Numbered from the stretch's first letter, positions 21,285 to 40,216 are shown. The stretch is DNA of 64,000 nt from Okapia johnstoni (GCA_024291935.2 JAGTYA010000024.1:8618001-8682000); one strand, 5' to 3'. Translations and numbers: made by a program. The notes: generated by a model not told the origin, from the sequence alone.

Positions 21285-24200
21285 TTTTTGTTGAAACTCA
21301 CTTTATTAAAAAAAAAAGTCATGAACAATAAATTACAATCATTTCCCCTTTTTATAAATTCTTCATAAAATATATTTGACAATTTTAAAAGAAAATTTCA
21401 AAAGTTGCTTTTGTTTTTGAAGTGCTGATGACTTATTTCTTGACCATTTTGTCATGCTGGTGAATTATTTGTAGCTGCTACAATAGTTTGATTGATAAAC
21501 ATTTTACAGTTAAAAACAACAACAACAACAAAGAGAAAAAAACGGACCAGCAGAAAGAACTATTCAGTGTGCTATTTATCTGACACTTAACACTTACTTC
21601 ATCATAGTGACAAAGTATCCCTTAGCACCAAAAAACTACAGGAACCCCATCCTTCTAAGTGACAACTAGTGCAAAATAACATTCTAGGAACTAACTGTAC
21701 AATCCCATTATTCTAACTGGCCACAGCTGCCTATAAGCTTTTTTGAAATATTTGGTCTTTTTTCAATTAAGACAAATTTCATAAAACACTATAAACCATG
21801 GCAAGAGACTCTATGAGGAACAATTGTTTATTGAGTACCTATTATGGGCAAGGCACTGTGCACAAACTCTTGCTTTCATTTTCCCTCTAAGCAATATCCA
21901 GGAATTTCCAAGTATCACTTTATTTCTTACTCCTTGCTGGAAAAGCCCATGGCTACATGCCATTTTTAAATTGTCATTATATCAACTGATCTTTAGTGCT
22001 GAGCACACAGTAGGTACTTAATAAATACCTCCTGACTGAAAGAAGACAAAGAATTTACTATCATTATCCTTGGTATCATAGACTATTTAGAATACAAGGA
22101 CTTAAGAAAATTTCAGCAGAAACTTCCTGATCACCTCACAACCTTAACGCCAATGAAAGGAACAATTCTACTTCACAGGTAAATTAAAATAGTTCTCAAA
22201 ATAAATGATAATTGTTAACTATTTCGAATGAGGTGGGACCAAAAGCTATCTAATTAGGAAACCATAACATGTAGCTATTTGAAGAGCAAATGAAGCACTG
22301 GCATACCATCACCTACGACATCCTGAATCTCTGCTGAAGCGCCATGTTATTGATAAGACATTGTAATCTTTTTTACTTTCACTAACTCAACCTACTTGGC
22401 CAGATTTGTGTCCTACTAATCTGGTGATCCAGAGGGTCAGTTATCATGAAGTTCTGGTGTATTTCCACCTCCAATTTTGGAAATAATTCTTATAATTATT
22501 AGCTTGGAAATAATGTTAAAAGTACATTTTTTTTTTTCATTTAAGAGGTTTTAAGTAAAACCTTTCAGTCTAAATTTTAAACTTCACACCAAGAAATGCA
22601 TAGTTCAGAAATTTTATGTACTCCAATTTTTTGTGCTTTTTCAACTTTTATAGTCCCCTAAACACATTTTAAATGAGGAAAAAATTACAGTAGGAATATT
22701 CCAAAAGTTGTGGAAGTTCAAACAAACTGAGGAGACTATGTGAACTATCAATGATTTCAATATTCTAATACCTTTAAACTTTTTTTTTCTTTACTTTTTA
22801 CCAAAGATTCTAGTGCTTTATAAAGATTAACCTATATACAATGGTCTTAAAGTGTTAACAACCTTAAAGGCTAATTACCTGTTTTAAGAAAACTTTCTTC
22901 CTTTAGACTTGAACTATCTGCATTTACAGGGAAAAAAAACTGGAGACAACCATATGGGGTTAAAAATCAAACTGACTTCAAGAAGAATAATGGTCTATTG
23001 GTTCTTCACATAGACCATACCAAGTGATTGTATAAAACTGATAACCTCTCTATTTGAAAGACATAACTGATGCCACAGTATTTTACCCACTTGCCAAACT
23101 GTATAGGTATCACCTCCCACCTTAGAAAAAGGTGATCAACACCGAATACAACCATATCACTACCATTACTGTGTCAAATTAGACAAGAGAAAACAGCATT
23201 AGCGCTAAAATGAAAGGAATTCCAGTGATTAAACAGGAGACTATATTAGAGCAGGCAATGTGAGGGTAGAACTCATTTGGTTTCTTCAGCTTTATGCTGA
23301 GGCTTAGACAAAGTCTTGAAAATAAAAAGTTAATATATATCAATTACTATAGTTTATGTACAGCAAAGTTTTCAGAAACAGAAGAATCCTGTGTTCAGAC
23401 TTATATTAGATTGCAGATGCTCAAGTGCAGTCATGTCTCAATGCAGTGTTTTAACTGGTTAATTGAATGCTTGGTTACCTAAGAAGGTATGACTAAATCT
23501 TCAATGTCCTTGCCAACCTGTACCACACTGATTGCATGGCTAATTCAACTCCTGCAGCTATAGGGCACTGGAGAGCTCAAACATACTTCAGCAGCTTTGG
23601 ATCACTTACTTCCACTTACGTTCAGCCAGATAATTTTGGACTCTCCAAAATGATGTCTTAAAAAAAAAGCTGTATAACATTATAAAAATAAAAACTTAGT
23701 ATGATTTCATTAGAGGGAGGGACAGGGTAGGAAGAGGGAAGGTTCTTTTATTTTTCATCACTGATTTCACCAGCAAATCTCAAAAATCCAAACCTACATC
23801 AAATAATTTAAACAGAAGTGGCATTTTTTTTTCATATGGAATGCAAAATGCACACATTCACATACTTACATATACATAAATATATACATATATGTTTCCT
23901 TTACAAAGCTTCAAAGGTTGCATTACCAGCACGCAAACCTTTTTTTCCATGGAAATTCCTAATACTGACAAGGAATGTCTAAAATACTTAGAGACATATT
24001 TCCAGAAAACTGGACTTTTCTTTTCTTGGCTCTTGTAGAGAATTTTCCTGCCAAACTTCTACCAATGATCATTTAAAAAAATTTACATCCACATTGGTAA
24101 TACACTTTTAAAACATATTAATAGAATGGCCAGCTTGGACTTAAGAAAAATGAGGAAAAAAAAAAAAATCCCACAATAAAATCTAAACCCTTAAAAGGTG

Positions 24201-24298
24201 GAGTTTAGCTTTTATATTCTTTTTCAGCCACATTATGTTGCATCACTGTTAAAACAGAAGCAGCATATCATCCAAGATATTTGCAAATAATATATGTG
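21285..24298 (-). other. PDIK1L: PDIK1L 3' untranslated region (inferred)
   Basis: AT-rich, repeat-poor sequence follows the stop codon of the minus-strand kinase gene. The first strong candidate poly(A) signal at a plausible distance is AATAAA on the minus strand at 21307-21302, giving a UTR of about 3.0 kb. Mammalian PDIK1L transcripts are known to carry a long 3' UTR, which supports this end, but no cleavage site can be seen directly. An MIR/L2-like remnant occurs at about 21830-22035 and an (AAC)n tract near 21513-21532. Confidence 0.55.
21302..21307 (-). terminator. PDIK1L: Candidate PDIK1L poly(A) signal
   Basis: Plus-strand TTTATT reads AATAAA on the minus strand. The downstream GU-rich element is weak, so alternative sites (24 nt or more away) remain possible. 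Confidence 0.45.
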
Positions 24299-30405
<6,107 letters not shown>

Positions 30406-30779
30406 CTGAGATTGTACAATTTTTATAGTGTACGGTTTAGGGGAACAAAAAGCGACCGACAAATAGAGCCTGTCAAGTTGGGGCCAGTCATTTTAAGTCG
30501 ATAGAATAGATTTAATAAAGAAAATGAAAGCTTCTGAGATTGCTTTTAGTCCCACTTCCTCTAACTGGACACCGCTCTTCAAATTCCTACAGTATTTCCG
30601 AGCGTCGGATTTCCTGCCACAGAATTCTCTGCCCCAGCTACACAGTGGACATTCGTTCCTGTCCTCCGTGGATCGCCAATTCCTATCCATCTCAAAGTGG
30701 CTCGTGCCTTGAAAGCTGCCCCATACCCCCCTGAATAGGCGGGAAGGAGGGTGTTTGTGAAGATCCTGGGTCAAAACAC

Positions 30780-32280
30780 AGCGCGGTGATGCGCACCGTG
30801 CGAACCTCGGGGACTTGGGACGGCAACCCCCCGGGCCCTCGCGCCGGCACCCGGCGCTCGGACACTGGCCGGCCCGGCTGTACACCTGCTGGCGCCCGGG
30901 AAGGGCCAGTCCTGGGCAGAGGTGTAGCCCGACGCGGCGGCGCAGGGCCCCGCTCATTGGCCAAGTATCAGGCCCTCCCCCTCTTCGGCGGCTTCCAGAG
31001 AAAACCCGGAGGGTATCCTCTCGGGGCCCTTCACCCAGAGGAGCCAGTCCTGCAGCCGCCCCGACTCCTCCGGATCGGCGGCTGAGGCCCGGGGCCTGGG
31101 GAGGAGGCCACGGGGCAGAAGAGGAGGCCGCGGCTGGGGCCGGTGGCCTGAGGGGTGCGGGCCGGAGGCCTGAGGCGCGCGGGGCCTTCCCCGGGACGAC
31201 TCCGCTGACAGCTCAGTGACAGGCCGCCTGGGGCGGGAGGCACGTGCAGGGCCCTCGGCTCTGCGCTAGGGCCTCTCTGGGCCTCAGGGTAGCCGCCGCC
31301 GCTTCTCTCTCTCACGCCGAGCCGAGGGCCGCCCTCCAGTCAGAGGCCCGATTTACCATCACGGAGCGCCGGTCCTGCGGGGCGGCGCGCCCTGGCGCGC
31401 GCCTGGCGCTCCGCTGGCTTCCCGACTCGCTTGGCCTTCAGGAGCCGGGGAGAGTCGCGGAAGGGGGTTGCGCGCTCTGGAACGCACCGCTTGTGCCCCC
31501 TCTGACCGGGAGCGGCGAGGCCACACTCCACGCCCGGGGGCTCGGTCGCCCTCAAGCCGCAGCGGCCGCCCGCGGCCCCAGCAGTGGTTCCTCAGCCGCA
31601 GGTCCGGGCTGAGGGAAGTGCGCGCGCCTGGCGCCCTCCCCTCCCCCGCTTCGCCCCCATTTCTGACTTTACCGAGCTGCGGGAAGGTGTGCGGGCTCGC
31701 TGGGGCGGAAGGCCCGGGGCATCTTCTTACGCGCCGAACCGGGATGCCTGCGGGACGCGAGCCTTTTCCGGGGGCCCGCGGGGAAGCACGGCCTGAGCTG
31801 GGAGGCCTGGCGTCCGCCCCGCCGGCAGGGAGGCTGCACCTTTTGTCAGAGTCACTGAGCCATATTTGTGCGCTGTGCAGTTGCCGAGGCGGAGGCAGCG
31901 CGGGGCTGGGTGCGATCATCTGGGAAGACGCGGTCCCCTGCCCCGCCGGCGCGGTGGTATCTCCCTTAAAGAACCCGGCGCCTCATTGTTCCGGGGCTCT
32001 GCAGCCGGGAGAGGGGGCGACTTGCCCCCGGCGTGGAGGAAGGGGCCGCGGCCTCCGCGCACGCCTGGCTGGCGGCGGCACCCGCGGGCTGCACGTGGAG
32101 AGGCGGGACACCCCCCTCCTGAGCACAGCTAGCGGCAGAAGTCTGGGCCGGCCAGGACCGCGATTAACAGCGAGGACGGCCGTGCTAGGGGCCCGACGGT
32201 CAGCCTGAGTCACTGGGGGCCCGGACGGCCGTTTGCCAGATCCAGGCCCGCGTTCACTAGACACCCAACCGGACCGATCG
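30780..32280 (-). promoter_or_regulatory. PDIK1L: CpG island, PDIK1L promoter region
   Basis: About 1.5 kb of very GC-rich DNA with abundant CpG, in sharp contrast to the AT-rich flanks. It lies immediately upstream of the minus-strand kinase gene and is free of interspersed repeats. A CCAAT box (minus strand, ATTGG at 30956-30960) lies near its gene-proximal edge, compatible with a start site near 30.86-30.90 kb, though broad CpG promoters usually have several. The first exon is non-coding and its exact ends cannot be fixed. Transcription to the right from the same island is possible, but nothing here proves it. Confidence 0.8.
30956..30960 (-). promoter_or_regulatory. PDIK1L: CCAAT box candidate
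   Basis: CTTGGCCAATGAGCG on the minus strand matches an NF-Y CCAAT motif with good flanks, inside the CpG island. Confidence 0.45.
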
Positions 32281-33211
32281 GTCATTCAGTTAGTTTCACG
32301 GATCAGTAATCAACCGCCGGAAGCGTCCATTTCTCTTTCACCGGTTTAATCCGCACCTAGTGTTTGTCAATAAAGTGGTTGTTCCTCATCCCAGTGCTGT
32401 ATCAGGCAAGATGCGCAAAGAATCCCTGTTAACTGCTCTCAAGGGTCAACCAGTTACCCATTTTATTTTCTGTCCTCCGTTTATGGACCTTCTGAATGTC
32501 TGGGACTAGGTTAAGTCTTTAAATGATCTCTCCTAATCCTAAAGAAACTCCACAAGGGCAGGGCTTATTACTAACCCTGTTTTTACAGGTAAGGACGCAG
32601 ACCTTTGCATTCTTTGATGGAAAGTTGTGTGTGTGTGTGTGTGTGTGTGTGGAGGGGGCACTTGCCTTGAATACCCACTCCCCTGATGTAAATTCTCCTA
32701 CTTACCCCGACCAAAAATAGAAAGAAGAAAAAAAAAACCAACCCAACACCTTGCTCTGTAATCTGTTCGATTTTTGCCCTGAATGTCATTTACCAGTCTT
32801 CCGCTGTCTACTAGGACTACTGATATAGTCTAAGGTTTGGTTTCTGCCCTTGAGAGGGAAAGTTGAGGGCTCTGCGTAGACAGCAGACTACCTGTGTGGG
32901 TAATTGATCAGAATCGGGAGTGGTATCTCTGGCCAAAGGAATCTTTACTTTTTGTTTATCTCAGTCACTAAATACAAGAATTCCTCCTCTCAAAGTGGCC
33001 GCAGAACTTGAAATCCACTCCCATAACTACAAAGTTATGAAACTGACTCTAAAGCCCGTGAGGTGGACATTTAAATAATTTGAGGGTGTCCTCTTTAGGA
33101 AAAAGATTACAGAATGGGCCTGTGAATACAGTGCTGGGGCCTTGGAAAGGATCTCTGTAAGTGACGGACTCTGAAGCTTAAGCTTCAGAATAAATCTGCC
33201 CTGAAGATTAC
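32281..33211. other. Non-coding flank of the CpG island
   Basis: No gene seen. It contains a (TG)n microsatellite and a weak antisense MIR-like stretch near 32520-32600. Confidence 0.35.
32626..32652. repeat. (TG)n microsatellite
   Basis: Uninterrupted TG dinucleotide run of about 13 units. Confidence 0.95.
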
Positions 33212-33401
33212 GTTATGTGCTGTGCTAAGTCGCTTCAGTCGTGTCCAACTCTGCGACACTATGGACTGTAGCCCTCCAGGCTCCTCTGTCCATGGGATTC
33301 TCCAGGCAAGAATAACGGAGTGAATTGCCTTGCCCTCCCCCGGGGGATCTTCCTGCTTTGGCAGCCGGGTTCTTTACCCCTAGCACCACGTGGGAAGCGC
33401 C
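33212..33401 (-). mobile_element. Bov-tA SINE
   Basis: Antisense copy with a 9-bp duplication GAAGATTAC at 33203-33211 and 33402-33410. The head (CACCACGTGGGAAGCGCC) is diverged and an internal segment is shortened. It is the first ruminant retroposon to the right of PDIK1L. Confidence 0.9.
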
Positions 33402-33569
33402 GAAGATTACCATATATCACTATATTTGCCTTCTACAAGACTCAGAGTTTCTGAGGACAGGAACCTTGTCTGTGATTTATCTATCCACTGTGATGTATTT
33501 ATCCACTGTCTGATATCGCACCAAAATACTCCTGTGGATAGATAGCATTGTCATACACTGCTTGTGGGA

Positions 33570-35960
33570 AGGCAACATGATGTAACTCTAATTAAGTTAC
33601 ATAATTGTAACTTATTGCCACACTCTAATGTGGCAATCTATAGCCACATTACCTATGTATTTACTCTTTCACCCAGTAAACCTACATCAAGGCTAAACTT
33701 ATAGGAGTCTATCCTAGTGATATATTGGCAAAATACAAAAAGGTCTATGCACAAGGCTATTATAGCATTAAAAAAAAACTATGGCATTATTTTCAATGGC
33801 AAAAGATTGGAAACTGCTTATGTGTCGATTAACTAGCTGAATAGATTACCATACAAACACAGGATGAAGTGCTATGCAGCTGTAAAAAGATATGTGGATA
33901 AGTTCTTATAAATAAATAGAAACTAATATGTAGTAATGTCCATGTATATAAGGGAAATAAGCAAGGTGCATGATAGTGTTTGTAGAAGAGCTATCTTCTG
34001 TGTAAGTAGTGGGATGATATAAATATACATTAATTGCTTATATTTAAAAGTTAAACAATGGAAGAACAAACTCAATCTTCTAAAAATATTTGCTATGTGG
34101 GATGGAGTAGGTAGGGATGGGAATGAGACTTCTGTGAATGTAACTTACATAGTTGGAAACTATGTTGGAAACTTGTAAATGTTGCATATTTATAAAAAAA
34201 AAGTTCAGTATAAAGAATAAGACAGTCCAGTAAAATTAAAAAACAAATGGAAACAAATGAAGTGGTATAACTACACAGAGAAAAATACTTTCAGGTGGCT
34301 TTATAAGTATTTAGATTATACCTCCCTAATAGGATATAATCTAAGAACAAAGTAGAACTGCATAGAAATAGTAAATATTAAATTGCATTTGTTAGTCTTA
34401 TTGTTAGTAATGATGCTAATATTTCTATTTTGAAGCTATGATAGGTGCATTTTTCAATAAAGTATGTCAGTGGCATTAGGAATCAAGATTTTCAACAAAT
34501 GAAAAGAGTTACAAGTATTAAAGAAGCCTAGGATAATTTTAGATCTGAGTGAGATAGCAGAATGAATGAAATATATATGTTTTTCCCCTTAAAAATGTAT
34601 TCTCTAGCACTTGCTGCTGAAAAGACCAAGAAGCAATGAACAACTCAGTAGTAATGAACACCCTTAGTGCACAGATTTGGTGTCTAAATACCATTTTCCA
34701 GTTTAAAAAATAATTAAAAATTAAACAAAGTCAAAGTTCTTTTGATGAATGTCTGATTCCAAATCTGGAGCAGGAAAGATGATGTTGGGTCATCTTATGC
34801 CTAAGGGACAGGAAGCTATCAAAGACTATTAGAGTCTTGTAAAAATGACTGAGATACCAATACAAAGGGGATCCACTGGCCAAAGATGGAATAATTTGAG
34901 CATTAAAAGAAAAATAATGACTTCAATAGAGCACAACACAAAATACATAAAAATCTATTAATGATAATGTAAGGAAAACAATATTTATTAACAGGAGTTT
35001 TATAGAGAATCAACTAATTACTCTGACCATTAATGGGTAAAGGAAAATAAAAAATTTTCTGTTCTTTTCTTGATGAGTTATATTGCAGGTAACCAACAAG
35101 AAAAAGTTAATTTTATAGAAGAATGCCAATGAATAAATGCAGAAGAAGTGATAGGATTAGAAAAATACAGTTTTGCAAAACCTAATGAAATAATGAGCCT
35201 AGGAAGCAATCATGAAATGATGCTGAAACAACTGGATGAAAGATTGTTGAGAAAATTTGTGATTGAGTGAGACCTTAGGCCAACACTGCCTGAATCCACT
35301 GACCAACCTTAAAATCATTAAGAGGGGCACACAGTGCTTTCCGTGGAATATTCTTGCCTGAAGAAAAAAAAAAAAGAAGCCTAAGCAAACCAAGACCTAG
35401 TTACCAGTTTATCAGAAATATGGGACTTAGACAAACACCGCAGTCAGCCAAACTCAAAATGTGGAACATTCTATTCATACAAAACAAGTGACCTGGTTTC
35501 TGCAATAAATTTATTGCATGAAAATTGAAAAGGAAGGTAGAATGGTAAATCATAAAACTCAAGACACTTATCAAATACAAAAACCTTATTTAGATCCTCA
35601 TTAATAGTTCAAGTGGATTATTAATAACTAAAAAGACATCTTTGGTACAATCAGGGAAATTTGAATATTAACTAACAGATCAAGAAATTATTTGTTCTTT
35701 TTTGTTAGGTGTAATAATGACATTGTGTCTGTGGTAATAAAAGCCTTTTTCAATTAGAAATGCATACTGATGTATTCTGGATAAAATGAAATGAGATTTG
35801 GGATATGTTTTAAAATACTTTGCAAGCAGCATAGCAAACAAAAAGAGGGAGGAAGACTGGCTGAAATATTTATAGTTGTTGAAACCTGAGTACATGGGGT
35901 TCATTATGCTATTTTACTTTTTGTGTTTGTTTGAATTTTTCCATGATAAAAAGTTAGACA
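33570..35960 (+). mobile_element. Ancient LINE-1, 3' portion
   Basis: End of ORF2 and 3' UTR in sense orientation: 'AGTGATATATTGGCAAAATA', 'GATGAAGTGCTATGCAGCTG', much AT-rich diverged sequence, 'AAGTGACCTGGTTTCTGCAA' and the terminal 'TTTTTCCATGATAAAAAGTT'. There is no open frame of note. The middle part (34.4-35.4 kb) is too diverged to confirm continuously. Confidence 0.6.
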
Positions 35961-36107
35961 ACCATGCTCAAAAAATGAAATGTCGTCCATAGGTGGGAAC
36001 TTGGATGTAGCGTTCCTGCCCCCTGCTGGCAGGTTCTATTGGTGCAGCTGCTTGCCCCTGTCTTTTCCCAGTTCTGTCTAGAGTCATGATACTGACAAGG
36101 TGGACAG

Positions 36108-36195
36108 TGTTAGTATACTATTTACAGCTGAGGAAACTGAGACTCAGTGGGACTGATAAGCCAAGGGTCCAAAGTCCCATAGAAAATTGCTGTGT
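36108..36195 (-). mobile_element. MIR fragment
   Basis: 'TTTACAGCTGAGGAAACTGA' followed by a diverged 'CCAAGGGTCCAAAGTC'. Confidence 0.6.
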
Positions 36196-36221
36196 TTCTA
36201 GACCTTACTTTTCCTATCTTA

Positions 36222-38035
36222 AAGGGATCAGTGACATTTTAGGAATCAGTGAACTAAAATGGACCAGAATGGGCAAATTTAATTCAGATGACCATTACAT
36301 CTACTACTGTGGGCAAGAATCCCTTAGAAGAAATGGAGTAGCCCTCATAGTCAACAAAAGAGTCCGAAATGCAGTGCTTGGATGCAGTCTCAAAAACAAC
36401 AGAATGATCTCTGTTCGTTTCCAAGGCAAACCATTCAATATCACGGTAATCCAAGCCTATGCCCCAGCCTCTAATGCTGAAGAAGCTGAAGCTGAACGGT
36501 TCTATGAAGACCTATGAAGATTCTGTGAAGACCTTCTAGAACTAACACCAAAAAAGATGTCCTTTTCATCATAGGGGACTGGAATACAAAAGTAGGTAGT
36601 CAAGAGATACCTGGAGTAATAGTAAGCTTGGCCTTGGAGTACAAAATAAAGCAGGGCAAAGGCTAACAGAGTTTTGCTAAGAGAACGCGCTGGTCATAGC
36701 AAATACCCTCTTCCAACAACACGAGAGACAGCGCTACACACGGACATCACCAGATGGTCAATACCAAAATCAGATTGATTATATTCTTTGCAGCCAAAGA
36801 TGGAGAACCTCTATACAGTCAGCAAAAAAAAAAACAACGAAAAAACAGGAGCTGACTGTGGCTCAGATCATGAATTCATTATTGAAAAATTCAGACTTAA
36901 ATTGAAGAAAGTAGGGAAAACCACTAGACCATTCAGGTATGACCTAAATCAAATCCCTTATGACTATACAGTGGAAGTGACAAATCAATTCAAGGGATTA
37001 GATCTGATAGACAGAGTGCCTGAAGAACTATGGACGGAGGTTCGTGACTTTGTACAGGAGGCTGTGATCAAAATCACCCCCAAGAAAAAGAAATGCAAAA
37101 AGGCAAAATGGTTGTCTGAGGAGGCCTTCCAAACAGCTGAGAAAAGGAGAAGCAAAAGAGAAAAGGAAAGATATATCCATCTAATGTAGAGTTCCAAAGA
37201 ATAGCAAGGAGAGATATGAAAGTCTTCCTAGGTGATCAATCAAAGAAATAGAGGAAAACAATAGAATGGGAAAGACTAGAGATTTCTTCAAGAAAATTAG
37301 AGATACCAAGGGAACGTTTCATGCAAAGATGGGCACAATAAAAGAAATGGTATGGACCTAATAGAAGCAGAAGATATTAAGAAGAGGTGGCAAGAATACA
37401 CAGAAGAACTATATAAAAAAGATCTTCATGACCCAGAAAGCCATGATGGTGTGATCACTCACCTAGAGCCAGACATCCTGGAATGTGAAGTCAAGTGGGC
37501 CTTAGGAAGCATCACTATGAACAAAGCTAGTGGAAGTCATGGAATTTCAGCTGAGCTATTTCAAATTCTAAAAGATGATGCTGTGAAAGTGCTGCACTCA
37601 ATGTGCCAGCAAATTTGGAAACTCAACAGTGGCCACAGGACTGGGAAAGGTCAGTTTTCATTCCAATCCCAAAGAAAGGCAATGCCAAAGAATGTTCAAA
37701 CTACTGCACAGTTGCTAGCAAAGTAATGCTCAAAATTCTCCAAGCCAGGATTCAACAGTACGTGAACCGGGAACTTCCAGATGTTCAAGCTGGATTTAGA
37801 AAAGGCAGAGGAACCAGAGATCAAATTGCCAATATCATCGAAAAAGCAAGAGAATTCTAGAAAAACATCTACTTCTGCTTTACTGACTATGCAGTAGTCT
37901 TTGACTGTATGGATCACAACAAACTGGAAAATTCCTCAAGAGATGGGAATACCAGGCCACCTTACCTGCCTCCTGAGAAATCTGTATGCAGGTCAAGAAG
38001 CAACAATTAGGAACAGATCCACAGGAAGCAGATCA
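36222..38035 (+). mobile_element. BovB LINE: endonuclease and N-terminal RT part, 3' end missing
   Basis: About 1.8 kb. Frame 36222-36517 encodes part of the AP-type endonuclease (for example ISELKWTRMGKFNSDDHYIY). Frames at 36788-37189 and 37352-37860 encode the linker and the start of the reverse transcriptase (FRKGRGTRDQIANI). Frameshifts and stops break it at least four times. Homology to the 9583 copy stops near 38013, in mid-RT, with no BovB 3' UTR or AAC tail. Because RTE elements prime from their 3' end, loss of that end must be secondary. Confidence 0.9.
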
Positions 38036-38109
38036 TCAAGGAGCAATTTTACCTGTAAACTAGATAAATATAAATAGGTAATATAAATGTGAATTGAATA
38101 CATAATAGC

Positions 38110-38425
38110 TATTACACACATTACCTCTGGTGACAGGCATTATACAAAGTGTGTAATCTCATTGAGTCTGCACAGTTATCCTGTGACACATACTATTACC
38201 ACCCCCCTTTACAACTGAGGAAGCAGAGGTTCTAAGAGGTGAGAGGAGGGAATTCCCTGGTGATTCAATGGTTAGGAGTCTGCACTCTCACTGAGGCCAG
38301 GGTTCAATCCTGGTCAGGGAAGTAAGATCCCACAAGTCTAGTGACGTGGCAAAAAAAAAAAAAAAAAGAGAGATGAGAGGACTTACACAAAGTCACACAG
38401 CTAGGAAATATATAAATTGGGACTT
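38110..38425 (-). mobile_element. MIR SINE split by a CHR fragment
   Basis: 'TACTATTACCACCCCCCTTT', 'ACAACTGAGGAAGCAGAGGT', then after the insertion 'AAAGTCACACAGCTAGGAAA'. Antisense orientation. Confidence 0.7.
38251..38372 (+). mobile_element. CHR-2-type SINE nested in MIR
   Basis: Sense fragment 'GAATTCCCTGGTGATTCAAT' to 'GTAAGATCCCACAAGTC', with an A-rich tail of about 17 As. Confidence 0.8.
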
Positions 38426-38829
38426 GAATCCAGCATATAATTGCTATATGCTTTTTTATTATTTTTTTGAGATAAAGCTTATATACAGGGAAATGCTCAC
38501 ATCTTAAGTATATCTTGTGTTTATAACCGCTTGTAACTATTGTACACTGCTTGTTTCACTCTAATGTGAATGCAAATATTAATTTTTTCCTGAATGGTTT
38601 ATTAATTTTTTTTTCTAAGTAGGAATGGGGGCCAAGAAAGAGAAGAAAATGGTCAAAAAAGGGAAGTGGGGCAAGTAAGATTGAAGTTCACAGTTCGCCT
38701 AGAGCTGATTATCCCTCCAACAATTTTATTCTCTTGCACTAGGGAGTGGTTCCTCATGTTTTTATCTCCTTTCTTCTTTTAGAAGAATCCTCATCATGCC
38801 CTCTCAGCCACTTAAACATGCAGGTATGT
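38426..38829. other. Non-coding, possible L1 remnant
   Basis: AT-rich sequence; 'TTTGAGATAAAGCTTATATA' resembles antisense L1 but is not secure. No gene. Confidence 0.3.
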
Positions 38830-39050
38830 CAGTGTTTCTCAAATGGGGCAATTTGCCTTTTGGTGGGCATTTGGTGATGTCTGGAGATAATTTTGGTTAT
38901 CACAGTGGGCAGGGTAAGTGCTGTAGACATCCAGTAGGAGAGACTAAGAATGCTGCTAAATATGCTACAAAGCACAGGACAGCCCTCCCACAACAAAGAG
39001 TTATCCTGCTTCAAATGTCAATAATGTGGAAATTGAAAAATCCTCGTCTA
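38830..39050 (+). mobile_element. MER20-like hAT-Charlie element
   Basis: About 220 bp. It begins CAGTGTTTCTCAAATGGGGC and continues 'TTTGGTGATGTCTGGAGATA' and 'AGGACAGCCCTCCCACAACA' to a degenerate terminal repeat. Length and order match the non-autonomous MER20 family, recognised from memory. Confidence 0.65.
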
Positions 39051-39411
39051 AGTAACAACAGTAAACTTGCTATGTAAATGCAGCTTCAAGGTGAGTCTCT
39101 TGGTCCCTTTCCCATCAGATTGCTGATCTTGCTAAGTTCGCCCCCTGGAGAAATTCTAGAGACGAGATTGATGCTTTGTCAGAGACTGCACGCCCTCTGA
39201 AGTCATCTCACCATAGGTCAACAGAAAAGTGTTGTCAAAATGTTACCAAACAATTAAGGATGACTAGCCAGGCCTAGTGGTGACTGTTTGAGAAGCAGCT
39301 CCTACCCTGTCATAGTAGGGAGAATCCCCATCAGTATTCCTACCTCTCTCCTTCTCCAGCTGGTGGAGCCCCAGCCCCATCTCTGCAGGAGGAGGCTGAT
39401 GCAGAAACTCC

Positions 39412-39530
39412 TTTAAGAGAGTGTCAGCTCTGACACTAACAAGCGATGTGACCTTGAGCAAGCCTCCTCTCTGCTCTGGGCCACAGTTTCCTCATCTGCA
39501 AAAAGAAGGGTCTGATTAGCTCTAACATTC
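39412..39530 (+). mobile_element. MIR fragment
   Basis: 'GATGTGACCTTGAGCAAGCC', 'CCACAGTTTCCTCATCTGCA' in sense MIR order. Confidence 0.7.
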
Positions 39531-39591
39531 TGATTCTTTAATCCTACACCTTCACTATGCTTGTACCCAGAAGATTGAAATGATCATTTCT

Positions 39592-39722
39592 TTTTTTTTT
39601 TTTTTTTTTGGTGCCGTGCCACATATCTTGTGTGATCTTAGCTGCCTGACCAGGGATTGAACCTGGGCCCTCAGCAGTGAAAGAATGGAGTCCTAACTAC
39701 TGGATCGCCAGGAAATTCCCTA
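39592..39722 (-). mobile_element. CHR-2-type SINE
   Basis: T-run (poly-A tail on the minus strand), 'CTGACCAGGGATTGAACCTG' and head 'CTACTGGATCGCCAGGAAAT'. The duplication is AAATGATCATTTCT at 39578-39591 and AAATGGTCATTTCT at 39723-39736. Confidence 0.88.
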
Positions 39723-40216
39723 AAATGGTCATTTCTGACCTAGCCCCCAGACAAGTGATTTAGGGGTGCAAGAAGATCATGTGCCAGATGCAAGCTGTTT
39801 TGTCTTTGGATGGGTCCTATTTATCACCTTGGTGAGGACTGAGAGCAGCTGGAGCAGCTGGTAGTTAAGACCAAGCCCCATACCCCCCGCCGTTGGTCTA
39901 AGAACTGCTGTTGGGGGTTGTCTGAGAGTCATGGTGGATGAGTCATGGATGAGGAGTTGGGGGCTACAAGATAAGGTCCCAGGAGTATCCCAAACTGTGG
40001 ATCTGCTCGGTTTCTCAGCAGGTACTGAGATGATGAAGCTTGGGCTGCCTCTGACCCTTTTGGATGCTTCATTTTACAAGGGCAGAAACCCAACTCAAAC
40101 TTACTTGAAAGGAAGATTGGCATGCTTGCCTGAGAAGAATGGAGATGGGAGGGCTAGCTTCAGGAAAGGTTTGATTCAGCTGCTCATATATCGCCAAAGA
40201 CCCTTCAATGATGCTG
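39723..40216. other. Non-coding intergenic DNA
   Basis: No gene or confident repeat seen. Open frames here are short and read into the neighbouring SINE. Confidence 0.35.

Noticed and set aside
30493..30957. 154-codon minus-strand frame upstream of PDIK1L
   Set aside because: It overlaps the promoter edge and leader region, lacks any domain, and is not needed for the kinase. Kept only as a possible upstream frame.
31359..31919. 186-codon minus-strand frame in the CpG island
   Set aside because: Same GC-driven artefact; overlapped by equally long plus-strand frames.
31468..32208. 246-codon plus-strand open frame in the CpG island
   Set aside because: Open frames occur on both strands here simply because of extreme GC content and few stop codons. 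There is no domain, and the composition (Arg/Gly/Pro/Ala-rich) matches CpG-island noise.
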